From: Clostridia bacterium
GTDB taxonomy: Bacteria > Bacillota > Clostridia > Lachnospirales > Lachnospiraceae
DNA: 64,000 bases
Direction of reading: 5' to 3'
NCBI GenBank assembly: GCA_910575625.1
Contig: CAJTFD010000006.1
Location: forward strand, 124,001 to 188,000
Positions 1 through 7,353 of this stretch are shown in pieces. The translations under genes and the position numbers were made by a program. The notes under the pieces are model-generated. The model did no database searches and was not told where the DNA came from. It was given only the letters and a program-made list of their open reading frames with translations. Each line of letters starts with the position of its first letter. The first letter of the stretch is position 1.

Positions 1-1
1 C

Positions 2-634
2 TACACCGCAGGCATGACACGCAAAAATTTTGCTCTCGACACACACGGGAATATCCCTCTCATACTGATAGACCATGAGCCGTTTGAAGACGTCCAGTCT
101 CTTTCTATAAATCCAGACAATGACAAGGCGATCCACCTTCTTGTTGATTATCTCGTAAATCTCAACCACAAGAAGATCGGATTTGTCAGCGGCCCGATCG
201 ACTTCCTGTCTTCAAAAGCCCGCTATGAGAGTTTCTGCAGATATATGGGACAACACGGCCTCCCAGTCGAAAATGACTATGTTGTATCCAGATCCTTCGC
301 AGAATCTGCCGGCGCCGCCGCAGTTGACTATTTTTATTCTCTTCCCTCACCGCCAACTGCCATCATCGCTGCCAGCGATCAGCTTGCGAGGGGATTTATC
401 ATGCGTGCGCATTCAATGGGTATCAATATCCCCCAGGATTGCTCCATATGCGGGATCGATGGGATCGATTCATATTTTTACCCCAAGATCACATCCATCC
501 GTCAGGATATTGCGTTGATCGCGCAGACCGTTTTCGATTTTATCCAGGATCCCGCCCAGACATCACTGCCGCTGACAAAAACCTTAGATGTCTCTTTTGT
601 CCTCGGTCAGACCTGCCGGAAATTGCCCGAATGA
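2..634 (+). CDS. LacI/GalR-family transcriptional regulator, C-terminal part (5' end outside window)
   Basis: The frame is open to the left edge, so this is the 3' portion of a longer gene. About 210 residues are visible. They match the periplasmic-binding-protein-like effector domain of LacI/GalR repressors: an IPLILIDHEP strand, then the typical HLVDYL..LNHKKIGFVSG block, a DQLARGFIMRAHSMGINIP segment and a final GIDGIDSYFYPKITSI block. The N-terminal helix-turn-helix must lie upstream of the window. It converges with uxaE, the two stop codons being only six bases apart, which suggests it belongs to the same sugar-acid locus and senses one of its substrates. The effector cannot be named from sequence. 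Family assignment is secure; role in the locus is inferred from position. Confidence 0.85.
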   Translation, partial: YTAGMTRKNFALDTHGNIPLILIDHEPFEDVQSLSINPDNDKAIHLLVDYLVNLNHKKIGFVSGPIDFLSSKARYESFCRYMGQHGLPVENDYVVSRSFAESAGAAAVDYFYSLPSPPTAIIAASDQLARGFIMRAHSMGINIPQDCSICGIDGIDSYFYPKITSIRQDIALIAQTVFDFIQDPAQTSLPLTKTLDVSFVLGQTCRKLPE

Positions 635-640
635 CCTGGA

Positions 641-2092
641 TCACACACAATCGAGCAGATGGAGATGTTTTTCAATATGCTTTTCAAGCGCCGCCGTATA
701 CTCATCAATATGCTCGCTCAGCACTTTGCAGATACGGCTGTGGATCTCTTCATTTTCTTTTAGCATATATCCATATGTGATGTGCAGCAGCTGGCGCGCA
801 TCATCCTCTTGCATATACTTCGGTAGATCTTCATCTGCTACCTCATCCAACGGCCTGATCTTGCTCGTGTCACAGTGGACTGCATAAAATGCTCTCGCTC
901 TATCCAGGTTCTCCAACGCCGCTTGATGCATATCGCGATACAGCGCCGGATCGCACTGGGAAATGACACGGACCGCCTCCAGCCAGCTCGTTCCCGATGT
1001 CTTTAGATGGAAACGTCCCTTTGTCTCCCGGGCGATGGATGGGAATGCCATAAATTTGTCGCTCCCGGAATGGATACTGATCTTATATCCGAAATGATCC
1101 GCGATCTTACAATGTGCGCGCAGATCTTCTTGGAACGCGTCCACATCACCGATATAATCGATCGCCTTTTGGAATTCCCCGACAAAACGCGGCGCAAGGC
1201 TGTTGATCTTCACCAGGTTTTCATCCAGCTCATTCGCCACAAAGTAATGCGCTGTCAGATCTGTTGTATGTGTTGTTTCATCCAGGGAGATCTCCAGATC
1301 GACGCGGAGTCTTTTCTTTTTGATGAGCTGGTATACCTCTGTAGCCAGATCGACCGCTTTTCGGTAGACCAGCACGGTATTTTCCAAGGTGGCCTGATCG
1401 AAATCGATCCCAAGATCACGCAGTTCCTCATCCTGCAGATATTCTTTCTCTACTCTCTCTCTATAGTCCGCCGGTAATTGTGCATATGCTCCCGCACGTT
1501 CTTTCTCGTCCTCCGGTACATCTTCCAAGACCAGTGAGCAATCGAGGGTGATCATGGATACACCGTGATCCAGAGCTGTCTCGATCTCTTCCAATGACTT
1601 CAGATGATCTCCGTCCGCCCCATATCCCCCTTTATAGCCGCTCTTGAACACCGCCCATGATGCCGCGTCCAAGATATCTTCATACGTGCGTCCGGTCAGT
1701 GACAGTTCGCGGAGGCTCTGCTGCGCCAGCACCGGTCTGACTTTCGTCTTGGCGATCGCTCTCAACTGTCCGATCCCCGCGATCCCGAGACGGTCGCCGC
1801 AGCCAAAGGATGCTACGTCTCTGCCCAGCGCAGTCGGCGCCGTGTATGCAAAATCCCTGTTCAGCGCCACTCTGTTCTCATGGTCCATGGGACACACCCT
1901 GATGCCGCTCTTGCCTCCGGCTATATCGCCTTTAAAGCGAAAGCTCTTATTCCCATCTACGATCAGTCTCTCTTTTCCGTCCACATGTGCATAGATCGCG
2001 CGCAGCCCTTCCACGGCCGCATATGTATCTTCATGGATATCCAGCGGCGTTTCCGTCAGGATCGACTCGATTTTTTCTACATATCGTCTCAC
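641..2092 (-). CDS. uxaE: D-tagaturonate epimerase (tagaturonate/fructuronate interconversion)
   Basis: About 483 residues, close in length and motifs to Thermotoga maritima UxaE as I remember it. Matching blocks include FGCGDRLG near residue 96, GADGDH near 158, DLEISLDET near 265 and SIHSGSDKF near 339. UxaE interconverts D-tagaturonate and D-fructuronate in the cytoplasm, joining the altronate and mannonate branches of uronate breakdown. I chose the GTG at 2092 because AAGGGA sits nine bases upstream; an in-frame ATG at 2143 would add 17 residues but has no good ribosome site. It lies downstream of iolN on the same strand and is probably cotranscribed from the promoter at 3374-3402. The product of IolO is tagaturonate, so UxaE can divert it towards fructuronate. 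Confidence 0.88.
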   Translation of the reverse strand: MRRYVEKIESILTETPLDIHEDTYAAVEGLRAIYAHVDGKERLIVDGNKSFRFKGDIAGGKSGIRVCPMDHENRVALNRDFAYTAPTALGRDVASFGCGDRLGIAGIGQLRAIAKTKVRPVLAQQSLRELSLTGRTYEDILDAASWAVFKSGYKGGYGADGDHLKSLEEIETALDHGVSMITLDCSLVLEDVPEDEKERAGAYAQLPADYRERVEKEYLQDEELRDLGIDFDQATLENTVLVYRKAVDLATEVYQLIKKKRLRVDLEISLDETTHTTDLTAHYFVANELDENLVKINSLAPRFVGEFQKAIDYIGDVDAFQEDLRAHCKIADHFGYKISIHSGSDKFMAFPSIARETKGRFHLKTSGTSWLEAVRVISQCDPALYRDMHQAALENLDRARAFYAVHCDTSKIRPLDEVADEDLPKYMQEDDARQLLHITYGYMLKENEEIHSRICKVLSEHIDEYTAALEKHIEKHLHLLDCV

Positions 2093-2197
2093 AGTTTTTG
2101 TTCCCTTTTCGTTATCATTAAAATACCATGTGTAAATGACCATGGCGGCAATGTTCCCACATCACCGCCATTATCACATTATCAAGATACAAGATTG

Positions 2198-3331
2198 TTA
2201 CAACTTTTCGAAATATCCCACACGCGGCAGCTCTACGACTGACTTCCATCCATCGCTCAACGGCTCTTTCAAGAATGGAGCAAGCTCCTCAGCAGAACGC
2301 AGTGAGACTTTCTCTACTGGCGGTACAGTACCGGCCGGGAACGCTTCAAGGATCTGGTCGTGGAGCAGCGTCAGATATTTCAGGATCGCTACGATCGGCC
2401 TCTTAGCCTTCTGGGCTGTCGCCTGTGAAGGTACGCCCACGATGCCTTCCGGTGTGGCGGAACGCTCGATCGCCGCATGTCCTTCACCCTCACTCCAGCG
2501 GCATGGACGCCTGTATGGATCGACGGACTTATCCATATGTCCGTCAGGAAGGAGTGATTCGCCAAGCTTGTCCTGCACATAGTCCATATTGACCATATCC
2601 TTGAACATAAGGAGCGCAACGGCCGTCTCAGCTTCATCGGCATGGACAAAATGTGTCTCAAGAGAATTCTTCAGCGTATCTGTCGGATAGAAGAATTCGC
2701 GGACTGCGCGATGCCAGTCAATGACACGGAAGATGCCCGGTAACTGATAACGCTTGCAGAATTCCTGGATCGCAGCCTCGATCATCCAAAGATGTCCATG
2801 GTTGTTGATGAAGATGATCTTACGATATCCGTCATCCCAAAGGCCGAGCATCGTATAGATCAGCGTCTCCGTTACGATCTCCTGAGGCATGATGACCGTT
2901 CCCGGCATACCGATGTGATGATATGGATGTCCGCCATAGTTCAGAGGCGTAAACGCCAGGTTGACTTCATGTCCCTGCTTCTTTGTATAACGGCGGACCG
3001 CTTCACAGATCTGGGTGCACATAAATGTATCAAGACCGGTGTTATTATGGAGGCCATGGTTCTCTGTACATCCGATCGGCACGAACACGATATCGTCTTT
3101 ACGGCGTTTTTCAATCTGGTCTGCACGGGGAGTATTCTGGATATATGTACCCGCTACCCCAAGCTCTGACGGGGACGGAACACCATATTCTTCAAGCACT
3201 TTATCAAGCTCTTCGTCTGACATATCCCAGACTTCTTTTTTCATCCTCCCGACTTCATTATCTTCGAAAAGGATAGCCGGATCATCTGTTTTGATCCATT
3301 TTTTTCCAGATTCGTTTAACTTTATTTTCAT
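2198..3331 (-). CDS. iolN: Creatininase-family hydrolase, 3-dehydro-scyllo-inosose (diketo-inositol) hydrolase
   Basis: 377 residues of the creatininase metal-amidohydrolase-like fold. The metal-binding residues typical of the family are visible: PIGCTENHG (85-93), D101, NNHGH (176-180) and HADEAETA (230-237). Creatininase homologues are diverse, but the combination with IolO and UxaE in one locus fits IolN of the Thermotoga inositol pathway, which opens the ring of diketo-inositol to give 5-keto-L-gluconate. The start is well placed, with GGAGG ending 9 bases before the ATG. It is the first gene of a leftward transcript with uxaE. A LacI-type operator (3352-3365) lies between its promoter and ribosome site, implying repression by a LacI-family protein. 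Fold is certain; exact substrate is inferred from context. Confidence 0.8.
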   Translation of the reverse strand: MKIKLNESGKKWIKTDDPAILFEDNEVGRMKKEVWDMSDEELDKVLEEYGVPSPSELGVAGTYIQNTPRADQIEKRRKDDIVFVPIGCTENHGLHNNTGLDTFMCTQICEAVRRYTKKQGHEVNLAFTPLNYGGHPYHHIGMPGTVIMPQEIVTETLIYTMLGLWDDGYRKIIFINNHGHLWMIEAAIQEFCKRYQLPGIFRVIDWHRAVREFFYPTDTLKNSLETHFVHADEAETAVALLMFKDMVNMDYVQDKLGESLLPDGHMDKSVDPYRRPCRWSEGEGHAAIERSATPEGIVGVPSQATAQKAKRPIVAILKYLTLLHDQILEAFPAGTVPPVEKVSLRSAEELAPFLKEPLSDGWKSVVELPRVGYFEKL

Positions 3332-3351
3332 TCTCTAGTTCCTCCTTTTTG

Positions 3352-3365
3352 TCGAAACGTTTTTC
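3352..3365. promoter_or_regulatory. LacI-type operator for the iolN transcript
   Basis: The sequence CGAAACGTTTTTC has the central CG dyad and A/T arms typical of LacI-family operators. It falls just downstream of the predicted start point of the leftward promoter (3374-3402), a position from which bound repressor blocks transcription. A matching palindrome stands in the same place relative to the rightward promoter. A CcpA-like protein could also recognise it. Confidence 0.6.
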
Positions 3366-3373
3366 TTAAAATC

Positions 3374-3402
3374 ATCCTAACACCCTAGATTTTTTTTGTC
3401 AA
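3374..3402 (-). promoter_or_regulatory. SigA-type promoter for iolN-uxaE
   Basis: On the minus strand TTGACA (3397-3402) is followed after 17 bases by TAGGAT (3374-3379). The predicted start is near 3367, giving a leader of about 36 bases before iolN. The rest of the 327-base gap between iolN and iolO is AT-rich. Besides the two promoters and two operators I see no other gene or element in it. Confidence 0.65.
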
Positions 3403-3567
3403 TACTTATTTTTCTTTCAAATCTTTTTTTCCATAGTCCACATGATCCGTTATTATTTTTTATGCAAAATGTCCAAATACCCTGCGTGACTATCGGGTTT
3501 TGATAGGGATAAATCCCAGAATATACCTATCTCTGGATTTATTTTTACTGTTTTTCTCATACTTTTA

Positions 3568-3596
3568 TTGATTTTTTGGGATAAATATTTTATACT
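3568..3596 (+). promoter_or_regulatory. SigA-type promoter for iolO and the LacI regulator
   Basis: TTGATT (3568-3573), 17 bases, TATACT (3591-3596). The predicted start is near 3603, about 55 bases before the iolO ATG. The operator at 3627-3642 lies inside this leader. Confidence 0.65.
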
Positions 3597-3626
3597 AAAA
3601 TATAATATTTTTGTTTATAAACTTTT

Positions 3627-3642
3627 GGAAAAACGTTTTTAC
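3627..3642. promoter_or_regulatory. LacI-type operator for the iolO transcript
   Basis: Contains the perfect 12-base palindrome AAAAACGTTTTT (3629-3640) with the central CG of LacI-family sites. It lies between the predicted start point and the GGAGG ribosome site of iolO. Its partner at 3352-3365 controls the divergent gene, so one repressor, plausibly the product of 4479-5567, could shut both transcripts. Confidence 0.65.
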
Positions 3643-3658
3643 AATGGAGGTATGAAAA

Positions 3659-4486
3659 ATGTCCAGATCAGCAACATCATTGACTGTTATCAAGAAGATC
3701 ATCGGCGATGCACCATTCCTTTTCGAAGGCTCTTTTCCTGATGGGGTCGCCTATGCAAAAAAACTCGGTTATGACTGCGTGGAGATCCACGTCACGACCC
3801 CGGACGAACTGAAGGACCCCAAACTCATGGAGTCTCTCGAGAAAAACCAGATCCGCGTGAGCGCCCTCGGGACAGGCCGCCTGTACGTGAACGCCGGCCT
3901 GTCCCTGACCGACGACGACCCGGCGATCCGCGCAAAAGCGATCTCCCAATTAAAGGAATTTATCGACGCAGCCGAAAAAATGCATAGTCTTGTCATCCTG
4001 GGCTGTGTCCGCGGAAATATCCCCAGACCAAAAGACCGTGAAAAAGTCCTTGAACTGCTGGGAGGCTCCATGCGGGAACTGGATAAATACGCTCTTGCCC
4101 ACTCCGTAACGATGGTCTTTGAGCCGATCAACCGTTACGAGAACAATTATCTGTGCAATACATATGAGATCGCTGATTTCCTGCGCAAGAATGACCTCAA
4201 GAATATCAAGATGATGATCGATACATTCCATATGAACATAGAAGAGGTCGACATCCGGCAGTCGATCATCGACAACATCGATGATATCGCTTATGCACAC
4301 TTCGCCGACTCCAACCGCTGGTATCCAGGCAAAGGGCATCTCGATTTCCCGATGATCCTAAAGACCCTGATCGATCATGGCTATAACGGCGTCATCAGCG
4401 CAGAATGCCTCCCTCTCCCGACAAAAGAAGAAGCATCCATAAAATGGCTGGCAGCAGTAAAGGAGTTATTAAAGGAATATGACTAA
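3659..4486 (+). CDS. iolO: 5-keto-L-gluconate epimerase (TIM-barrel sugar isomerase/epimerase)
   Basis: 275 residues of the AP-endonuclease-2/xylose-isomerase-like TIM barrel. The metal-binding acids expected for this family are present: E155 in FEPINRYE, D188 in MIDTFHMN, H214 in HFADSNRW and E249 in SAEC. The blocks GTGRLYVNAGLSL, DTFHMNIEEV and ADSNRW..GHLDF closely follow T. maritima IolO as I recall it, which epimerises 5-keto-L-gluconate to D-tagaturonate. GGAGG at 3646-3650, eight bases upstream, fixes the ATG; an out-of-frame ATG at 3652 is ignored. The stop overlaps the next gene by eight bases, so the regulator is translationally coupled. Related family members act on other keto-sugars, but the neighbours strongly favour this role. 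Confidence 0.85.
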   Translation: MSRSATSLTVIKKIIGDAPFLFEGSFPDGVAYAKKLGYDCVEIHVTTPDELKDPKLMESLEKNQIRVSALGTGRLYVNAGLSLTDDDPAIRAKAISQLKEFIDAAEKMHSLVILGCVRGNIPRPKDREKVLELLGGSMRELDKYALAHSVTMVFEPINRYENNYLCNTYEIADFLRKNDLKNIKMMIDTFHMNIEEVDIRQSIIDNIDDIAYAHFADSNRWYPGKGHLDFPMILKTLIDHGYNGVISAECLPLPTKEEASIKWLAAVKELLKEYD

Positions 4487-5567
4487 AGGAGCAAATACGT
4501 CTGGGACAAAACCAGTGAGCATCAAAGATGTCGCAAAACAGGCAAATGTTTCGATCTCCACAGTCTCACATGTGCTGAACGGTACAAAGACAGTGAGCAA
4601 ACCGTTGCAGAAAAGAGTCATGCAGGCCATCGAAGACCTTCACTACGAAGTAAATATGGTCGCCCGGAGCCTCAAGAGCGGAAAGACCAATACGATCGCG
4701 GTGATCGTTCCGTCCATCACCAGCGTTTTTTTCCCCCCGCTCCTCAAGAGCATCCAGACAAACGCCAACAAAGAAGGGTACAACGTCAGTGTCTTTGGGA
4801 CATCTGGTGATATCGAACGCGAAAAGAAATATATCCAGGACCTAAAATCGCAGTGGATCGATGGGATCCTCCTCTCATCCTGTATCGACACATCCATTCC
4901 GGACACAGCCGGATATATTGACTCGCTTTCCACCCTGAACGTAAACGGACATCCGATCCCTTTGATCTGTCTGGAGAGTTCAGTCGGCCCGAAATTGGAT
5001 GCCGTTGTTGTCGACGATGAAAACGGCACAAAATGTGCCGTCGACCATCTGCTCTCGCTTGGCCGGAAACAGATCGCCTATATCTCCGCCCCCACTTCAT
5101 TTTCAATGGGTAAATTAAGGCGGAAAGGCTATCTGGCCGCTCTGACCGAGCAAGGGATCCCTGTTGATGAAAAATTGATGATAGAAGGAGATTATTCGCC
5201 CTTCAGCGGTTTCCAGTGTATGCAGCAGCTTTTGGCAAGAAATGTCCCCATAGATGCGGTCGCTGTCGGCAACGACCAGATGGCGATCGGCGCGATGCGG
5301 GCGATCCTGGATGCCGGTTTCCGTATACCGGATGATATCGCGGTCATCGGCTACAACGATAATTTCCCGTCCTCTCTCGTTGAGCCGTCCCTCTCAACCG
5401 TCCACGTTCCGAAAAAAGAAATGGGGCAGACTGCGTTTGACCTGTTCATACGCCGTTCAAAGGATCCAAACGTCTCTCCCATGCACATAAGCCTCTCAAG
5501 CAGCCTGGTGATCCGTAATTCTACGGTCCCATCCGTCCAGACTGCCTGGGACCTTCATAGCTGGTGA
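4479..5567 (+). CDS. LacI-family transcriptional repressor, probable local regulator of the iol/uxa genes
   Basis: 362 residues with a complete LacI architecture: helix-turn-helix at the N-terminus (VSIKDVAKQANVSISTVSHV, residues 12-31), hinge near residue 60 (NMVARSLKSGKTNTIAVIVP) and a periplasmic-binding-like sensor domain to the C-terminus, including AVGNDQMAIGAMRAILDAGF and DDIAVIGYND. It overlaps iolO and is transcribed with it, downstream of two LacI-type operators in the iolN/iolO gap. Autoregulation and repression of both transcripts is therefore the simplest reading. The inducer is probably a pathway intermediate, but nothing in the sequence identifies it. Confidence 0.88.
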   Translation: MTKGANTSGTKPVSIKDVAKQANVSISTVSHVLNGTKTVSKPLQKRVMQAIEDLHYEVNMVARSLKSGKTNTIAVIVPSITSVFFPPLLKSIQTNANKEGYNVSVFGTSGDIEREKKYIQDLKSQWIDGILLSSCIDTSIPDTAGYIDSLSTLNVNGHPIPLICLESSVGPKLDAVVVDDENGTKCAVDHLLSLGRKQIAYISAPTSFSMGKLRRKGYLAALTEQGIPVDEKLMIEGDYSPFSGFQCMQQLLARNVPIDAVAVGNDQMAIGAMRAILDAGFRIPDDIAVIGYNDNFPSSLVEPSLSTVHVPKKEMGQTAFDLFIRRSKDPNVSPMHISLSSSLVIRNSTVPSVQTAWDLHSW

Positions 5568-5590
5568 TACACAACAATGGTATGGATCGG

Positions 5591-5614
5591 AGTGGTCCTC
5601 ACAGGATCACTCCG
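5591..5614 (+). repeat. Left direct repeat flanking element copy 1 (duplicated hairpin)
   Basis: 24 bases that recur at 5831-5854 with one mismatch. The segment, with two bases on its left, folds as an 11-bp stem with loop CAC. The right-hand copy overlaps the uxaA stop codon, so this left copy looks like a target-site duplication made when the 216-bp element inserted. Confidence 0.75.
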
Positions 5615-5830
5615 AGTGTCGACAAAGTCGCCACTCTGGTAAAATTCATGGCTTACGCCATAAATTTTAATACTGGAGGATAAAAGCCCGATCTGCTCGC
5701 ACAAGGGCTAAAGCCCCTACAGATCGGGCTTTTTGCAAGTAGCCGGAAATAAATTCCGTCTACTTGATTCCAGTTCGAGGGCACAGCCCTTCGAGCACCC
5801 ATGACCAAACGACACTTTATCTACAGTCTG
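5615..5830 (+). repeat. Structured intergenic repeat element, copy 1 (216 bp)
   Basis: Nearly identical to 40099-40317: four substitutions over about 215 aligned bases. It has no credible reading frame. It folds as four successive hairpins: 5640-5669, 5682-5733 (GC-rich, followed by TTTTT as in an intrinsic terminator), 5736-5766, and one around 5773-5796 (GGGC-aca-GCCC core). The ends form imperfect terminal inverted repeats, GTGTCGACAAAGT against the complement of ACTTTATCTACAGTCTG. It sits between the convergent genes lacI and uxaA and is bracketed by direct repeats of a hairpin. It resembles a non-autonomous mobile element (MITE-like) or a mobile structured RNA. I do not recognise a named family. 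Confidence 0.85.
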
Positions 5831-5854
5831 AGTGATCCTCACAGGATCACTCCG
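5831..5854 (+). repeat. Right direct repeat flanking element copy 1, overlapping the uxaA stop codon
   Basis: Second copy of the 24-base hairpin segment at 5591-5614. The uxaA stop codon (5839-5841 on the minus strand) lies inside it, so the coding end supplied half of the hairpin. This is presumably the original target sequence. Confidence 0.75.
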
Positions 5855-7353
5855 TCACGGAAAATAGAGATCTCACGATATCCATTCTGTTCATTTTTTG
5901 TCTGGATCTTCCCTGACGCCACGTCTAATATATACTGGAAGAATCCTTCCGGCACATTTTCAGTCCTGTTTCCCTCAAGCATCTTTCCGGCATCATAATC
6001 GATCCAATTTTGTTTCTTCCTGGCAAGTACAGGATTGGACGCCACTTTGACCGTTGGCACGGGACTCCCGAAGGGATTGCCGCGCCCTGTCGTGAACACG
6101 ATGAGCTGGACGCCGCTGGCCACCAGGTTCGTGCACGACACCTGATCGTTTCCCGGACCGATCAGAAGGTTTAACCCGCTCTCGCTCACCTGTTCACCAT
6201 AGTCCAGGACATCCGTTACAGGCGCGCTCCCGCCTTTTTGCACACATCCCAGCGACTTATCTTCCAGGGTCGAGATACCGCCTTTTTTGTTTCCGGGGGA
6301 CGGGTTTTCATAGATCGTCTGACCGTACTTTATAAAATAGGATTTAAAATCATTGATCAGCTTGACGATCTTTTCAAAAACCTCTTCCGACACAGCACGG
6401 TCCATAAGGAGGCTCTCTGCCCCGAACATCTCCGGCACCTCCGTCAGCACCGTGCTGCCGCCCATGCGTATGATCTTATCATTTATCTTTCCACAGAGCG
6501 CGTTCGCCGTGATCCCGGAAAAAGCGTCCGAACCGCCGCACTTAAACCCGACGACCAGTTTATCCGCGTTTACGGGCGTCCTGCGAAAAGTCCCTGCATA
6601 TCTGGTCAGCTGATCTAAAAGCTCTATGCCCGCTCCTATCTCGTCCTCTTCATCCTGTGCGACCATAAATCTGACCCGGTCGGGATCGGTCTTTCCGAGT
6701 ACCGGGATAAAACTCTCAAGATCATTGTTTTCACACCCGAGGCTCACGACGAGGACCGCACCCGCATTGGGATTTCGGATGATCCCGCTCAGCAGCTTTT
6801 GCGTACGCAGATGATCCTCGGCAAGCTGACTGCAGCCCATGTTATGTGTAAATGCATGGATGCCGTCCACACGATCCCCAAATCTCTTCGCGGCCTCTTC
6901 CTCCAGACGTTTGACCGTCATATCCACGCATCCGACCGTAGGGACGATCCACACCTCATTGCGGATGCCCACACGCCCGTCCGGACGCTCATATCCAAGG
7001 AACTGCGCCATGTCCGCCCGCTCTGCGCGCGACCTGTGATAGTTTTCAAGGAGCGGCTTATCTGGATGGTACTCATACGTGAGCAGCTCTCCCAGATTTG
7101 TTTTCAGATTGTGCGTATGGATGTGCTCCCCCATATGGATATCCGTCGTGGTATGACCGATCGGATGTCCATATTTGATGACGTTCTCACCCTCTTTCAG
7201 ATCGGCGAGGGCGATCTTATGTCCAAATGGGATCTTTTGTGACACTGTCACTTTTGTCGTTTTACATGTGAGCATCTCGCCTGGCTGCAGCTCCTGCAGA
7301 GCCACCGCCACATTATCCTTTTCATGTATCCTTATCACTCGGTCAGTCCGCAT
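5839..7353 (-). CDS. uxaA: Altronate dehydratase
   Basis: 504 residues, the usual UxaA length of about 495. It dehydrates D-altronate to 2-keto-3-deoxy-D-gluconate (KDG) in the cytoplasm. The N-terminal 90 residues form the small SAF-type domain (HEKDNVAVALQEL, GHKIALADL, GHTTTDI), followed by the catalytic UxaA/GarD-like region with GYERPDGRVGIRNEV, GCSQLAEDH and GFKCGGSDAFSGITANA. I start at the ATG at 7353, where GAGGAGAT stands just upstream; the longer open frame to 7500 is only uxaB read out of frame. The start overlaps uxaB by 19 bases. It is the last gene of the eda-kdgK-uxaB-uxaA operon. Its 3' end forms part of the hairpin duplicated around the repeat element. Confidence 0.92.
   Translation of the reverse strand: MRTDRVIRIHEKDNVAVALQELQPGEMLTCKTTKVTVSQKIPFGHKIALADLKEGENVIKYGHPIGHTTTDIHMGEHIHTHNLKTNLGELLTYEYHPDKPLLENYHRSRAERADMAQFLGYERPDGRVGIRNEVWIVPTVGCVDMTVKRLEEEAAKRFGDRVDGIHAFTHNMGCSQLAEDHLRTQKLLSGIIRNPNAGAVLVVSLGCENNDLESFIPVLGKTDPDRVRFMVAQDEEDEIGAGIELLDQLTRYAGTFRRTPVNADKLVVGFKCGGSDAFSGITANALCGKINDKIIRMGGSTVLTEVPEMFGAESLLMDRAVSEEVFEKIVKLINDFKSYFIKYGQTIYENPSPGNKKGGISTLEDKSLGCVQKGGSAPVTDVLDYGEQVSESGLNLLIGPGNDQVSCTNLVASGVQLIVFTTGRGNPFGSPVPTVKVASNPVLARKKQNWIDYDAGKMLEGNRTENVPEGFFQYILDVASGKIQTKNEQNGYREISIFRDGVIL

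Noticed and set aside
3629-3640. Palindrome as a CcpA cre site
   Set aside because: The CG centre fits, but the arms are longer than the usual cre and a local LacI-family gene is cotranscribed, so a dedicated repressor is preferred. CcpA binding is not excluded.
5615-5830. Structured repeat as a tRNA-like gene, CRISPR unit or short protein gene
   Set aside because: It has no cloverleaf, no repeat-spacer order and no reading frame with a start and ribosome site that spans it.
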